From Biostraticola tofi (lineage in GTDB: Bacteria > Pseudomonadota > Gammaproteobacteria > Enterobacterales > Enterobacteriaceae): a DNA stretch of 64,000 nucleotides. Each line of letters begins with the position of its first letter. The stretch's first letter is position 1. The notes under the pieces were generated by a model, which saw only the letters and a list, made by a program, of their open reading frames with translations, did not search any database and was not told the origin of the DNA. Positions 38,306-48,476 of this stretch are shown piece by piece. Both the position numbers and the translations under genes were made by a program. Where the stretch lies: contig NZ_SMCR01000009.1 of the NCBI RefSeq assembly GCF_004343195.1, positions 62,001 to 126,000 of the forward strand. The letters are read 5' to 3'.

Positions 38306-38929
38306 ATGGTCCAAGGTACGCTCTACATTGTTTCTGCTCCAAGCGGCGCGGGGAAATCCAGCCTGATCCAGGCTTTGCTCAAAACACAGCCGCTTTACGA
38401 TACGCAAGTATCGATTTCACATACTACGCGCCCGATTCGCCCTGGAGAGAAACACGGAGAGCATTATTTCTTTGTTTCCGTGGAACAATTCGAACGAATG
38501 ATCGAAGAGCATGCCTTCCTTGAGCATGCCAGAGTGTTCGGTAATTATTATGGCACGTCCTGCGAAACTATCACCCAGACGCTCTCCACCGGCGTGGATG
38601 TGTTCCTGGATATTGACTGGCAAGGGGCGCAGCAAATACGGCAGAGAATGCCGCTTGCCCGCAGCATTTTTATACTGCCGCCCTCAAAAGAAGAGCTGTC
38701 GCGCCGCCTTCGCGGGCGCGGGCAGGACAGTGAAGGGGTCATTACTCAGCGGATGGCGCAGGCCGTTGCCGAAATGACGCACTATGCAGAGTATGATTAC
38801 CTGATCGTGAACGATGATTTCAACACAGCGCTAATGGACTTGAAAACCATTATCCGCGCTGAAAAACTGCGTCTTGAGCGTCAAAAACTACGTCATTACG
38901 CATTAATCACCAAACTAATGGCAGACTGA
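38306..38929 (+). CDS. gmk: Guanylate kinase
   Basis: Gmk phosphorylates GMP to GDP. The 207-residue product shows the P-loop [28 protein letters not shown] for GMP binding, [11 protein letters not shown] and the [14 protein letters not shown] lid. It matches E. coli Gmk in length and sequence. An upstream ATG at 38255 adds 17 residues without similarity, so 38306 is the start. It marks the return to core gene order and leads the gmk-rpoZ-spoT-recG run. Confidence 0.98.
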   Translation: MVQGTLYIVSAPSGAGKSSLIQALLKTQPLYDTQVSISHTTRPIRPGEKHGEHYFFVSVEQFERMIEEHAFLEHARVFGNYYGTSCETITQTLSTGVDVFLDIDWQGAQQIRQRMPLARSIFILPPSKEELSRRLRGRGQDSEGVITQRMAQAVAEMTHYAEYDYLIVNDDFNTALMDLKTIIRAEKLRLERQKLRHYALITKLMAD

Positions 38930-38982
38930 GACAAGTTTCAGTATGATGCCCAGTCATTTCTTCATCAGTGGAGTACAGAATC

Positions 38983-39258
38983 ATGGCACGCGTAACAGTA
39001 CAAGACGCCGTCGAAAAAATTGGTAACCGTTTTGACCTGGTGCTGGTCGCTGCACGTCGCGCAAGACAATTGCAGGTCGGCGGCAAGGATCCACTGGTAC
39101 CGGAAGAAAACGATAAATTTACCGTTATCTCGCTGCGCGAAATCGAAGAAGGGTTGATCACCAACCAGATTCTTGATTTACGCGATCGCCAGGAGCAGCA
39201 AGAGCAGGAAGCCGCAGAGATCCAGGCGGTAACCGCTATCGCTGAAGGCCGTCGTTAA
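38983..39258 (+). CDS. rpoZ: RNA polymerase omega subunit
   Basis: The 91-residue omega subunit starts [20 protein letters not shown] and ends [10 protein letters not shown], nearly identical to E. coli. It helps assemble the beta-prime subunit and forms part of the ppGpp-binding site 1 of RNA polymerase. It is immediately followed by spoT, the ppGpp hydrolase/synthetase gene, as in other enterobacteria. Confidence 0.99.
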   Translation: MARVTVQDAVEKIGNRFDLVLVAARRARQLQVGGKDPLVPEENDKFTVISLREIEEGLITNQILDLRDRQEQQEQEAAEIQAVTAIAEGRR

Positions 39259-39278
39259 TTCCAGGCTACGATTCGCAA

Positions 39279-41381
39279 TTGTATCTCTTTGAAAGTCTGA
39301 ATCTGCTTATTGAACGTTACCTGCCCGAGGATCAGATAAAACTCCTCCGGCAGGCGTACCTTGTGGCACGCGATGCCCACGAGGGGCAGTCTCGTTCCAG
39401 TGGCGAGCCCTATATAACCCATCCGGTTGCCGTTGCCTGTATCCTGGCTGAAATGCGTCTCGATCATGAAACCCTCATGGCAGCGCTGCTGCATGATGTG
39501 ATTGAAGATACGCCAGCCACCTATCAGGATATGGAACAGCTGTTTGGCAAGAGCGTTGCCGAACTGGTCGAAGGTGTATCGAAGCTCGACAAGCTTAAAT
39601 TCCGCGATAAAAAAGAAGCCCAGGCGGAAAACTTCCGCAAAATGATCATGGCGATGGTGCAGGATATCCGCGTCGTGCTTATCAAACTGGCTGACCGCAC
39701 GCATAATATGCGGACTCTGGGCGCCCTGCGTCCGGATAAACGCCGCCGCATCGCCCGCGAAACCCTTGAGATATATAGCCCACTGGCTCACCGCCTGGGT
39801 ATTCACCACCTTAAAACCGAACTAGAAGAGCTGGGTTTTGAAGCGCTGTATCCCAATCGTTTTCGGGTCATCAAGGAAGTTGTAAAATCGGCACGCGGTA
39901 ATCGCAAGGAGATGATTCAGAAAATCCTCTCTGAAATAGAAGGCCGGCTTATCGAAGCGGGTATTCCCTGCCGGGTCAGCGGACGCGAGAAACACCTCTA
40001 TTCCATTTACTGCAAAATGCACCTGAAAGAACAGCGCTTTCATTCCATTATGGATATCTATGCGTTTCGGGTGATCGTCGGTGAAGTGGATACCTGTTAC
40101 CGCGTACTGGGACAGATGCACAGCCTGTATAAACCGCGCCCAGGGCGGGTGAAGGATTACATCGCTATACCCAAGGCCAACGGCTATCAATCCCTGCATA
40201 CCTCGATGATTGGTCCCCATGGTGTGCCGGTTGAAGTGCAAATCCGCACCGAAGACATGGACCAAATGGCAGAAATGGGCGTAGCCGCTCACTGGGCCTA
40301 TAAAGAGCAGGGTGAACCCGGGACTACCGCTCAGATCCGCGCTCAGCGCTGGATGCAGAGTCTGCTTGAACTTCAGCAAAGCGCCGGCAGTTCCTTCGAG
40401 TTTATCGAAAGCGTTAAATCTGATCTGTTTCCTGATGAGATATACGTGTTTACGCCTGAGGGCAGGATCGTTGAGCTGCCCGCCGGCGCCACTCCAGTGG
40501 ATTTTGCCTATGCCGTCCATACCGATATCGGTCATGCCTGCGTCGGCGCCAGGGTAGATCGCCAGCCTTATCCGCTTTCGCAATCCCTGAGCAGCGGGCA
40601 GACGGTTGAAATCATCACCGCCCCCGGCGCACGGCCGAATGCCGCCTGGCTTAATTTTGTCGTCAGCTCCAAAGCGCGCGCCAAAATCCGTCAGATGCTG
40701 AAAAATCTCAAGCGCGATGATTCCGTAGGACTGGGCCGCCGTCTGTTGAACCATGCGCTTGGCGGCAGCCGCAAGCTGACTGAAGTCCCGCCCCAGAATA
40801 TCCAGCATGAGCTTGATCGGATGAAGCTGGCGACCCTGGATGATTTGCTGGCCGAGATCGGGCTTGGCAACGCCATGAGCGTGGTAATTGCCCGCAATCT
40901 GCAGGGCGACCCTTCCAATATGACACAGACAGGGCCTAAAACGCTGCCTATCAAAGGGGCTGACGGGGTGCTTATCACCTTCGCCAAATGCTGCCGTCCA
41001 ATCCCCGGTGATCCGATCATCGCCCATGTCAGCCCAGGTAAAGGGCTGGTAGTGCATCACGAATCCTGCCGTAATATCCGCGGTTACCAGAAAGAGCCTG
41101 AGAAATTCATGCCTGTGGAATGGGACGTAGTCAGCGAGCAGGAGTTTATCGCTGAGATTAAAGTGGAGATGTTCAATCATCAGGGCGCGCTGGCGAACCT
41201 GACCGCCTCAATCAACGCCGCCAATTCCAATATCCAGAGCCTGAATACGGAAGAAAAAGACGGCCGCGTCTATAGCGCCTTTATCCGCCTGACAACAAAT
41301 GACCGTATCCATCTGGCCAATATTATGCGTAAAATCCGTATCATGCCGGATGTGATCAAAGTGACCCGCAACCGTAACTGA
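39279..41381 (+). CDS. spoT: Bifunctional (p)ppGpp synthetase/hydrolase SpoT
   Basis: SpoT is the main ppGpp hydrolase and a weak synthetase. The 700-residue protein has the HD hydrolase domain (HPVAVACILAEM, LLHDVIEDTPATYQDM, LADRTHNMRTL). The synthetase domain has GREKHLYSIYCKM and RVKDYIAIPKANGYQSLHTS, and TGS (YVFTPEGRIVELPAGATPVDFAYAVHT), zinc-finger-like (TFAKCCRPIPGD) and ACT (VEMFNHQGALANLTA) regions follow. The start is a TTG (MYLFESLN), as in E. coli. One change lies in the linker near residues 545-560, where E. coli has a slightly longer stretch. trmH, normally next, is missing. Confidence 0.98.
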   Translation: MYLFESLNLLIERYLPEDQIKLLRQAYLVARDAHEGQSRSSGEPYITHPVAVACILAEMRLDHETLMAALLHDVIEDTPATYQDMEQLFGKSVAELVEGVSKLDKLKFRDKKEAQAENFRKMIMAMVQDIRVVLIKLADRTHNMRTLGALRPDKRRRIARETLEIYSPLAHRLGIHHLKTELEELGFEALYPNRFRVIKEVVKSARGNRKEMIQKILSEIEGRLIEAGIPCRVSGREKHLYSIYCKMHLKEQRFHSIMDIYAFRVIVGEVDTCYRVLGQMHSLYKPRPGRVKDYIAIPKANGYQSLHTSMIGPHGVPVEVQIRTEDMDQMAEMGVAAHWAYKEQGEPGTTAQIRAQRWMQSLLELQQSAGSSFEFIESVKSDLFPDEIYVFTPEGRIVELPAGATPVDFAYAVHTDIGHACVGARVDRQPYPLSQSLSSGQTVEIITAPGARPNAAWLNFVVSSKARAKIRQMLKNLKRDDSVGLGRRLLNHALGGSRKLTEVPPQNIQHELDRMKLATLDDLLAEIGLGNAMSVVIARNLQGDPSNMTQTGPKTLPIKGADGVLITFAKCCRPIPGDPIIAHVSPGKGLVVHHESCRNIRGYQKEPEKFMPVEWDVVSEQEFIAEIKVEMFNHQGALANLTASINAANSNIQSLNTEEKDGRVYSAFIRLTTNDRIHLANIMRKIRIMPDVIKVTRNRN

Positions 41382-41422
41382 CCTGGGGGCCGGTCTCTGC
41401 CAACCGACGCTGGCCCCCAGGT
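41381..41422 (+). terminator. G/C-rich hairpin between spoT and recG
   Basis: ACCTGGGGGCC at 41381-41391 pairs perfectly with GGCCCCCAGGT at 41412-41422. No T tract follows, so it is a stable structure rather than a standard terminator. It occupies the place where E. coli has trmH (spoU). Confidence 0.5.
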
Positions 41423-41450
41423 TAACCGATACGCCACGGAGCAGAGAACT

Positions 41451-43535
41451 ATGCAAGGCCAGATGTTGAACACCCTCCCCTTGAACTCTCTGACAGGCGT
41501 CGGCCCGGCACAGGCGGCCAGGCTTGCTCGGTTGGGATTGGAAAACCTGCAGGATTTGCTGCTCCATCTGCCGTCACGTTATGAAGATCGTACCCGCCTG
41601 TATGCCATCGGCGAGACACTTCCCGGCATGTTCGCCACTGTACAGGGCGAGGTGGTCAATACCGACATCAGTTTTGGCCGCCGCCGCATGCTGACCTGTC
41701 GGCTGCGTGACGACAGCGGGGTTATCACGCTGCGCTTTTTCAATTTCAATGCCGCGATGAAAAACAGCCTGTCCCCGGGCCGGCAGGTCACTGCCTACGG
41801 AGAAATCCGCCGAGGCCAGATCGGCGCGGAGATCATCCATCCCGAATACCATGTGCTGGGTGATAACCAGGACGGTCCTTTGCTTGCCACCTCGCTGACG
41901 CCGGTTTATCCGACGACGGACGGCGTCAGACAGGCGACACTGCGCAACCTTACCGATCAGGCGCTGCAGTTGCTCCAGCGGCATCACATCGCCGAATTGC
42001 TGCCGCCTGAACTTGGCCGCAGCTTAATCAGCCTGCCGGATGCTTTGCAGCTGCTGCACCGTCCCCCGCCTGAAATCTCACTGGTTGAACTCGAACAGGG
42101 CAGGCATCCTGCCCAGCAGCGTCTTATTATGGAAGAACTGCTGGCGCATAATCTCAGCATGCTGGCGGTACGCGCCGGCGTGCAGAAAGACCGGGCGTTA
42201 CCCCTTACTGCCGATCACCCGCTGAAGGACCTGTTCCTGGCTTCATTGCCGTTTACGCCGACCGGTGCTCAGCAGCGGGTGGTGGCTGAAATAGAGCAGG
42301 ACCTGATAAAGAGCGTTCCGATGATGCGACTGGTGCAAGGCGATGTTGGTTCGGGCAAAACCCTGGTTGCCGCCCTGACCGCACTGCGCGCTATCGGCGC
42401 AAACAAGCAGGTTGCCCTGATGGCGCCGACAGAATTACTGGCCGAGCAGCATGCTTATAATTTCCGGCAATGGTTTGAACCACTCGGTATTCATGTTGGC
42501 TGGCTGGCGGGCAAGCAAAAAGGCAAAGCCCGGCTCAGCGCTCAGGAGGCCATTGCCGATGGCAGCGTCAGTATGGTGGTCGGTACCCACGCCATATTTC
42601 AGGAACAGGTACAATTCGCCGGACTGGCGCTGGTTATCATAGACGAACAGCATCGATTCGGTGTCCACCAGCGGCTCGCGTTGTGGGAAAAAGGGCTGGC
42701 GCAGGGCTACCACCCTCACCAGTTGATTATGACCGCTACACCCATCCCGCGCACCCTGGCGATGACCGCCTATGCGGATCTCGATACCTCGGTGATTGAT
42801 GAGCTGCCCCCCGGGCGCACACCGGTCACCACCGTCGCCATCCCCGATACGCGCCGCCCTGATATTATCGAGCGAGTACGTCAGGCCTGCCGGCACGAGC
42901 AGCGCCAGGCATACTGGGTCTGTACCCTGATTGAAGAGTCAGATCTGCTGGAAGCACAGGCCGCCGAGGCAACATGGCAAGAGCTCAAGCTGGCATTGCC
43001 TGAGCTGACGGTCGGACTGGTCCACGGCCGGATGAAAGCCCAAGAAAAGCAGCAGGTCATGCAGGCGTTTAAAAGCGGTCAGATTCAACTACTGATCGCT
43101 ACCACCGTTATCGAGGTGGGCGTCGATGTCCCCAACGCCAGCTTGATGATTATTGAAAACCCCGAGCGTCTCGGGCTCGCCCAGCTTCACCAGTTGCGTG
43201 GGCGTGTCGGCCGTGGCGCCATTGCTTCCCACTGCGTTCTGCTTTACAAGTCACCGCTGAGTAAGACCGCCCAAATGCGCCTGCAGGTATTACGAGACAG
43301 CAATGATGGCTTTGTCATTGCGCAGCGAGATCTGGAGATACGCGGTCCCGGCGAGCTGTTAGGCACCCGACAGACCGGCAATGCAGAGTTCAAAGTTGCC
43401 GATTTGCTACGCGATCAGGCAATGATTCCCGAGGTTCAGCGTCTGGCGCGCCATATTCATCAGCACTGGCCCCAGTCTGCTCAGGCGCTGATCGAACGCT
43501 GGATGCCCGAGCGCGTCAAATACACCAATGCCTAG
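41451..43535 (+). CDS. recG: ATP-dependent DNA helicase RecG
   Basis: RecG remodels stalled forks and branched DNA. The 694-residue protein shows the N-terminal wedge/OB domain (about 1-150) and the superfamily 2 motifs: PTGAQQRVVAEI, Walker A LVQGDVGSGKT, APTELLAEQHAYNF, DEQH box IDEQHRFGV, MTATPIPRTLAM, ATTVIEVGVDVPNA and QLRGRVGRG. The C-terminal RQTGNAEFKVADL is complete. Length is within one residue of E. coli RecG. It follows spoT by 69 bases without the usual trmH gene, and gltS is also absent downstream. Confidence 0.98.
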   Translation: MQGQMLNTLPLNSLTGVGPAQAARLARLGLENLQDLLLHLPSRYEDRTRLYAIGETLPGMFATVQGEVVNTDISFGRRRMLTCRLRDDSGVITLRFFNFNAAMKNSLSPGRQVTAYGEIRRGQIGAEIIHPEYHVLGDNQDGPLLATSLTPVYPTTDGVRQATLRNLTDQALQLLQRHHIAELLPPELGRSLISLPDALQLLHRPPPEISLVELEQGRHPAQQRLIMEELLAHNLSMLAVRAGVQKDRALPLTADHPLKDLFLASLPFTPTGAQQRVVAEIEQDLIKSVPMMRLVQGDVGSGKTLVAALTALRAIGANKQVALMAPTELLAEQHAYNFRQWFEPLGIHVGWLAGKQKGKARLSAQEAIADGSVSMVVGTHAIFQEQVQFAGLALVIIDEQHRFGVHQRLALWEKGLAQGYHPHQLIMTATPIPRTLAMTAYADLDTSVIDELPPGRTPVTTVAIPDTRRPDIIERVRQACRHEQRQAYWVCTLIEESDLLEAQAAEATWQELKLALPELTVGLVHGRMKAQEKQQVMQAFKSGQIQLLIATTVIEVGVDVPNASLMIIENPERLGLAQLHQLRGRVGRGAIASHCVLLYKSPLSKTAQMRLQVLRDSNDGFVIAQRDLEIRGPGELLGTRQTGNAEFKVADLLRDQAMIPEVQRLARHIHQHWPQSAQALIERWMPERVKYTNA

Positions 43536-43631
43536 GTAGGATGCCATCGCGGTAAAATCGTTAGACCCTGGAATCAAAGGCTATTTCTAGCCCTGAGTTG
43601 ACTTATATCAACCCACTGGAGCGAAGCACTA

Positions 43632-43647
43632 TCGCAATCGATTGCTT
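43632..43647 (+). promoter_or_regulatory. Putative PurR operator upstream of xanP
   Basis: TCGCAATCGATTGCTT agrees with the PurR consensus ACGCAAACGTTTGCGT at 12 of 16 positions and contains the palindrome GCAATCGATTGC. It is 55 bases upstream of the xanthine permease start, a sensible place for purine repression. Confidence 0.5.
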
Positions 43648-43701
43648 TTCGAAAAAAGATGATTAAAATGCCCACTTTGCCGCTCAGGAACGCTTCAGAT
43701 C

Positions 43702-45096
43702 ATGACCATTCAACCAGCCGACAGCGCAGAGACCACCGCCCCGGCCGCCAAAAGCGAATTAATTTACCGGCTGGATGATCGTCCGCCTCTTCCGCAGACT
43801 CTGTTTGCCGCCTGCCAGCATCTGCTGGCGATGTTTGTGGCGGTGATTACCCCGGCGTTGCTTATCTGCCAGGCGTTAGGATTACCGGCCCAGGATACGC
43901 AGCACATTATCAGTATGTCGCTGTTCGCTTCCGGCCTGGCGTCGTTACTGCAAATCAAAACCTGGGGGCCGGTGGGATCCGGTTTGCTGTCCATTCAGGG
44001 CACCAGCTTCAACTTTGTCAGTCCGCTGATTATGGGCGGGCTGGCGCTGAAAAACGGCGGCGTCGATGTGCCGGTCATGATGGCGGCGCTGTTTGGCACG
44101 CTAATGGTCGCATCCTGTACCGAAATCCTGCTATCGCGGGTACTTCACCTGGCCCAACGCATTATTACCCCGTTAGTCTCGGGCATCGTGGTCATGATTA
44201 TCGGTATTTCGCTTATCCAGGTCGGGCTTACGTCAATCGGCGGTGGCTTTTCAGCGCTTAACGACCACACCTTCGGGGCGCCGAAAAACCTGATGCTGGC
44301 CGGTATCGTATTGCTGGTCATCATTTTGCTTAACCGGCAGCGCAACCCTTATCTGCGCGTGGCTTCGCTGGTTATCGCCATGCTGGTTGGTTATCTGGCG
44401 GCATGGGTGGCAGGTATGCTGCCCGAAACCCCGCCGGCGGCGGAACAATCGCTTATCGTTATTCCGACCCCGCTCTATTATGGTCTTGGCTTTGACTGGA
44501 ACCTGCTTATTCCGCTGATGCTGGTGTTTATGGTGACCTCGCTTGAAACCATCGGCGATATTACTGCTACATCCGATGTGTCCGAGCAGCCGGTACGCGG
44601 GCCGCTGTATATGCGCAGACTGAAGGGCGGCGTTCTGGCCAACGGGCTTAATTCAATGCTGTCGGCCGTCTTCAACACCTTCCCCAATTCCTGCTTTGGC
44701 CAGAATAATGGCGTTATCCAACTGACCGGCGTGGCCAGTCGCTATGTGGGCTTCTTTGTCGCCCTGATGCTGATTATCCTGGGTCTATTTCCTGCGGTCA
44801 GCGGTATCGTCCAGCATATCCCTGAACCGGTGCTGGGCGGCGCCACTATTGTGATGTTCGGCACTATTGCCGCTTCAGGGGTACGTATCGTATCGCGCGA
44901 GCGTCTGAATCGTCGGGCGATAATGATTATTGCCCTTTCCCTGGCCGTCGGCCTGGGTGTATCCCAGCAACCGCTTATCCTGCAGTTTGCTCCTCAGTGG
45001 CTGAAGACGCTGATGTCCTCCGGTATCGCTGCCGGCGGTATTACCGCCATCGTACTCAACCTGATATTACCGCCGGAGCGCACTACTGAGCGTTGA
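43702..45096 (+). CDS. xanP: Xanthine:H+ symporter
   Basis: XanP (YicE) is a proton-driven xanthine permease of the NCS2/NAT family in the inner membrane. The 464-residue protein has about 14 membrane segments and the family signature region: [23 protein letters not shown] in the first repeat, the conserved [18 protein letters not shown], and [23 protein letters not shown] with the Q-N-x-G substrate motif. It follows recG, with the E. coli gltS gene missing between them. A terminator follows it. Confidence 0.96.
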   Translation: MTIQPADSAETTAPAAKSELIYRLDDRPPLPQTLFAACQHLLAMFVAVITPALLICQALGLPAQDTQHIISMSLFASGLASLLQIKTWGPVGSGLLSIQGTSFNFVSPLIMGGLALKNGGVDVPVMMAALFGTLMVASCTEILLSRVLHLAQRIITPLVSGIVVMIIGISLIQVGLTSIGGGFSALNDHTFGAPKNLMLAGIVLLVIILLNRQRNPYLRVASLVIAMLVGYLAAWVAGMLPETPPAAEQSLIVIPTPLYYGLGFDWNLLIPLMLVFMVTSLETIGDITATSDVSEQPVRGPLYMRRLKGGVLANGLNSMLSAVFNTFPNSCFGQNNGVIQLTGVASRYVGFFVALMLIILGLFPAVSGIVQHIPEPVLGGATIVMFGTIAASGVRIVSRERLNRRAIMIIALSLAVGLGVSQQPLILQFAPQWLKTLMSSGIAAGGITAIVLNLILPPERTTER

Positions 45097-45137
45097 TCAG
45101 CTATTAAACCCCTGAGATAACTAAAAAGCCTGGATGT

Positions 45138-45170
45138 AAGCCGCTGTTTCCTGCAGCGGCTTTTTATTTT
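45138..45170 (+). terminator. Rho-independent terminator of xanP
   Basis: The stem AGCCGCTG / CAGCGGCT with a TTTCCTG loop is followed by TTTTATTTT. It is 42 bases after the xanP stop. Confidence 0.9.
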
Positions 45171-45256
45171 AACCCTGGATTTGCACTCGCCCCTTGAGAT
45201 AGCCAGTCATTTCCGGCATAAACACAGTATCGCTTTCATCGGGACTGGACCAGGCA

Positions 45257-46948
45257 ATGAAATTTATCGGGAAAATATTGTTATCGCTACTATTGGTCCT
45301 AGTGCTGTTTATCGTTTTGATATATGTACTGCTGCAAACATCCTGGGGTGCCGGCTGGATAGGCAAGCTGGTCACTCGCCACAGCAATTATCAATTATCC
45401 CTGGGTAAAATCGACCATAGCTGGTCAAAGCTCAGCGAGCTGGCTTTTGATAATATTGCTTTTGGTCAGAAAGAGCGGACGCCGACGCTGGTGGCCAAGC
45501 GGCTGGTTGCAGGGTTCAGCAGCCGCCAGCTGACCGACCCTTACCATTTTGAACGCATCAGGCTGCAGGACGGCACACTAAACCTTGATCCCGCCTCGCT
45601 GGCATTTCCTCTCCAGGCAGACGTGCTGCAGTTGAACGGCATGGCGGTGCAATCCCCTCACGGCGAGTGGCATCTCAATGGCCAGAACGTCAGCGCCGGC
45701 ATTACCCCCTGGAAACCGGAAAATGGCTTTCCTTTGGGCCGTAGCGCCCGCTTCGAACTCAGCGCCCGCTCATTGACGCTTAACGATATGCCGGCCGAAA
45801 ATGTCCTGGTCAGGGGAAACATAAACAATCAGCAGCTGACGCTGGATGATGTGGGCGCCGACCTGTCCCAGGGACAGTTAACCGGCAATGCCCGTCGTGA
45901 GCAGGATGGCAGTTGGCAGGTCGACAATCTGCGCCTCAGCAACGTCCGCATGCAGACCGAACTGTCGCTGGAGCAGTTCCTGAAGCAGATTTCACGAGTG
46001 CCAAAAATTACCATTCATCGCTTTGACCTGATAGACGCCCGCATGGAAGGCAAAAGCTGGGCCTTCAGCGATCTGGACTTATCGCTGCGCGACATAACCT
46101 TTCAGCAGGGGGACTGGTCCTCCGAGGATGGCAACCTGTCTTTCAATGCCAGCGAACTGGTCAGTGGTCCCATACATCTCTCCGATCCGATAGCCAGCAT
46201 GAATTTTTCACCGTCGGGTATCACCATCGGGCAGTTCAGCGGCCGCTGGGAAGGCGGGTTGATGCGCACCGCCGGCCAGTGGCTGCGTGATGGCAAGCGT
46301 CTGGTGCTAGATGATTTCATGATGGCCGGACTCGAATACACCCTTCCTGCCGACTGGCGGCAAAGCTGGCAGAAACCACTGCCGGCCTGGCTTGCCGGGG
46401 TAGCGGTCACCAAGCTGACGGCCAGTCGCAATCTGCTGATTGATATTACCCCCTCGTTTCCGTTTCAGGTCACCGCACTTGACGTCAGCGCCAGACAGCT
46501 GGAACTGGTTCGTGACCATCGCTGGGGGATCTGGTCTGGCAATCTCAACCTGAACGGCAGCGATGCAACCTTCAATAAAATTGATATCCGTCGGCCTTCC
46601 CTGGCGCTCAAGGCAGACGAGGGAAAAATCGCCATCAGTGAAGCCAGCGCCTTTGCCGGATCGGGCCTGGTCGAGCTCAGCGGTTCGGTAAGTCAACAGC
46701 CGGAACGGGCCTTCACATTGCGACTGTCCGGGCGATCTGTACCGGTAAATCTGATGGAAAACTGGGGCTGGCCGGCGTTGCCGCTGGCAGGCAATGGCAA
46801 TTTGCAGTTAAACCTGAGCGGTAGCCTGGCGGGATCAACATCTTTCAAAGAGTCGATCAGCGGTCAACTGCGTGCAGTGGATACCCGCGGCAACAGCATC
46901 AACCAGACCATGGTAAATGGCGATGTTTCAGCCAGCGACGCACCATAG
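45257..46948 (+). CDS. yicH: AsmA family protein YicH
   Basis: The 563-residue protein starts with a single N-terminal membrane span (LLSLLLVLVLFIVLIYVLLQT), then a large periplasmic domain typical of AsmA-like proteins, with SADGSWQVDNLRLS-like repeats (REQDGSWQVDNLRLSNVRM), LEYTLPADWRQSWQ and RRPSLALKADEG. It matches E. coli YicH (569 aa). AsmA-like proteins are proposed to bridge inner and outer membranes for lipid transport. YicH itself is little studied. It is the last gene that follows the E. coli 82-minute order. Confidence 0.93.
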   Translation: MKFIGKILLSLLLVLVLFIVLIYVLLQTSWGAGWIGKLVTRHSNYQLSLGKIDHSWSKLSELAFDNIAFGQKERTPTLVAKRLVAGFSSRQLTDPYHFERIRLQDGTLNLDPASLAFPLQADVLQLNGMAVQSPHGEWHLNGQNVSAGITPWKPENGFPLGRSARFELSARSLTLNDMPAENVLVRGNINNQQLTLDDVGADLSQGQLTGNARREQDGSWQVDNLRLSNVRMQTELSLEQFLKQISRVPKITIHRFDLIDARMEGKSWAFSDLDLSLRDITFQQGDWSSEDGNLSFNASELVSGPIHLSDPIASMNFSPSGITIGQFSGRWEGGLMRTAGQWLRDGKRLVLDDFMMAGLEYTLPADWRQSWQKPLPAWLAGVAVTKLTASRNLLIDITPSFPFQVTALDVSARQLELVRDHRWGIWSGNLNLNGSDATFNKIDIRRPSLALKADEGKIAISEASAFAGSGLVELSGSVSQQPERAFTLRLSGRSVPVNLMENWGWPALPLAGNGNLQLNLSGSLAGSTSFKESISGQLRAVDTRGNSINQTMVNGDVSASDAP

Positions 46949-46950
46949 CG

Positions 46951-47004
46951 GCCCGGCAGCCGGGCGGTGCATTCCGCCTGCAGGCCTGGGTATCTCCGGC
47001 CTGC
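46951..47004. repeat. Two consecutive hairpins at the yicH/fabY convergent junction
   Basis: GCCCGG-CAG-CCGGGC (46951-46965) is followed by GCAGGCC (46980-46986) pairing with GGCCTGC (46998-47004). They lie between convergent genes and may end transcription from both sides, though without T tracts. The junction also marks a break in gene order compared with E. coli. Confidence 0.5.
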
Positions 47005-47046
47005 GCTCAAGCGTTGCAGGGGCACCAGCCCAGATGTGGTAAACCG

Positions 47047-48042
47047 TCAGATAATGGCCTGGGAGCCGCCCCGCTCCAGAGGCTTATCCGGGGAAGGCGG
47101 CAAAACCAGGTAAACGCCTTCGAAAATCGCTCCGCGAGAATCATTGCCGAACATTTCAACCTCCAGCTGGACCCGGGCTTTGCGTCCGCGCGCCAGTCGA
47201 TCCAAGTCCCCGCTCAGCGATCCCAAGTCCGCAACCGCGCTCGGCCTGCCGGTTACCGGGGTAAGGTAACGGATATGCGCATCCGCCAGGATAATCGTGC
47301 CGCCAAGGTGGCGCTCTCGCAGCAAAAGCCAGATAAGACCCCATCCGGTCAGGGTCGCCAGTGAAAAGAGACTGCCGGCAAACAGGGTATGATGAGGATT
47401 CTGGTTACCGGTCTCAGGCATAGTGGTCATGAACTTCTGGCCGGTGTACTGGCTGATGCGCACGCCCATTTTCTCACTCAGCGGAATATGCTCATACCAG
47501 GCTTGCTGCAGTTGGCCGCACCAGTCTGGCCGATGCAGGATATCATCCAGGGTGGCTATCGGTTTTATCATCAGAAAATGCCTGATGGGTGTCGTTGAGG
47601 GAACGGTGATCTCGCCCTGGTTGATAAAACCCAGTTTGGAAAAGAACTCGACCGCATCTTCGCGGGCGCTGCAGACTACCCGCTTGACCCCTTCCTGGCG
47701 CGCTACAGACTCCAGGGTCATCGCCACCAGCGTTCCCAGCCCTTTATCTTGCACATCAGGATGAACCGCCAGGAAGCGGATAGAGGCCTCATTATCGGCG
47801 TTAACGTACAACCGTCCGACCGCGACCGGTCTGCCCTGTTCATCAACCACCATCTGATGATGGGCGGTCACGTCATAAGCATCCCTTTCGGAACCCATCG
47901 GCTGGTGCAATGGCTTGCGTAACATTTCCCAGCGAAACTGATAGTACTGGTTCAGCTCTTCATCGGTCTGCGGTACACGCAAGTGATACATGCCACTCTC
48001 TCTCTTATAATTACCTGACGTCGCATCGGCCACGCCATTCAC
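47047..48042 (-). CDS. fabY: Fatty acid biosynthesis protein FabY (YiiD)
   Basis: The 331-residue protein joins an N-terminal GNAT domain (about residues 18-150: [44 protein letters not shown]) to a C-terminal thioesterase-like hotdog domain ([30 protein letters not shown]). E. coli YiiD has the same fusion and has been shown to support initiation of fatty acid synthesis as FabY. The GTG at 48042 overlaps the dtd stop (GTGA) and gives the E. coli-like N terminus. An ATG at 47991 with an AGAGAG site is an alternative. Confidence 0.93.
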   Translation of the reverse strand: MNGVADATSGNYKRESGMYHLRVPQTDEELNQYYQFRWEMLRKPLHQPMGSERDAYDVTAHHQMVVDEQGRPVAVGRLYVNADNEASIRFLAVHPDVQDKGLGTLVAMTLESVARQEGVKRVVCSAREDAVEFFSKLGFINQGEITVPSTTPIRHFLMIKPIATLDDILHRPDWCGQLQQAWYEHIPLSEKMGVRISQYTGQKFMTTMPETGNQNPHHTLFAGSLFSLATLTGWGLIWLLLRERHLGGTIILADAHIRYLTPVTGRPSAVADLGSLSGDLDRLARGRKARVQLEVEMFGNDSRGAIFEGVYLVLPPSPDKPLERGGSQAII

Positions 48043-48476
48043 GCTTCAAGCCAGAAGGTTACCGGACCGTCATTGACCAGGCCCACCTGCATATCAGCCG
48101 CGAACCGCCCGGTCTGGGTTTCAATGCCGGTCTGTCGACAGCAATCAATAAATAGCTGATATAAATGCTCGGCGCTGACAGGAGAAGCGCCGCGGGAAAA
48201 ACCGGGCCTCAGACCTTTGGAGGTATCCGCCGCCAGTGTGAACTGCGACACCACCAGCAGGCTGCCGCCGGACTGCTGGACGTTAAGGTTCATCTTCCCT
48301 TGCTCATCGGCAAAAATGCGATAGGCAAGCACCCGTTCACACAGCTTGGCAGCGTTGCGCTCATCATCGTTTTTTTCTACGCCCAGCAAAACCAGCAGAC
48401 CCGGGCCGATTTTTCCCACTGTTTCGCCGGCGATATCCACATTGGCACTGCTTACCCGCTGCAGCAAGGCTATCAT
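48039..48476 (-). CDS. dtd: D-aminoacyl-tRNA deacylase
   Basis: Dtd removes D-amino acids from mischarged tRNA. The 145-residue protein shows [21 protein letters not shown], the [28 protein letters not shown] region with the conserved SQxTL motif, and the [10 protein letters not shown] end with the NxGPVT motif. It overlaps yihY (TAATG) and fabY (GTGA), indicating a tightly coupled yihY-dtd-fabY unit. Confidence 0.97.
   Translation of the reverse strand: MIALLQRVSSANVDIAGETVGKIGPGLLVLLGVEKNDDERNAAKLCERVLAYRIFADEQGKMNLNVQQSGGSLLVVSQFTLAADTSKGLRPGFSRGASPVSAEHLYQLFIDCCRQTGIETQTGRFAADMQVGLVNDGPVTFWLEA

Noticed and set aside
39822-41180. Long minus-strand open frame of 452 codons opposite spoT
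   Set aside because: It is the antisense shadow of a well-conserved gene in a codon-biased region. The spoT frame fully explains the conservation.
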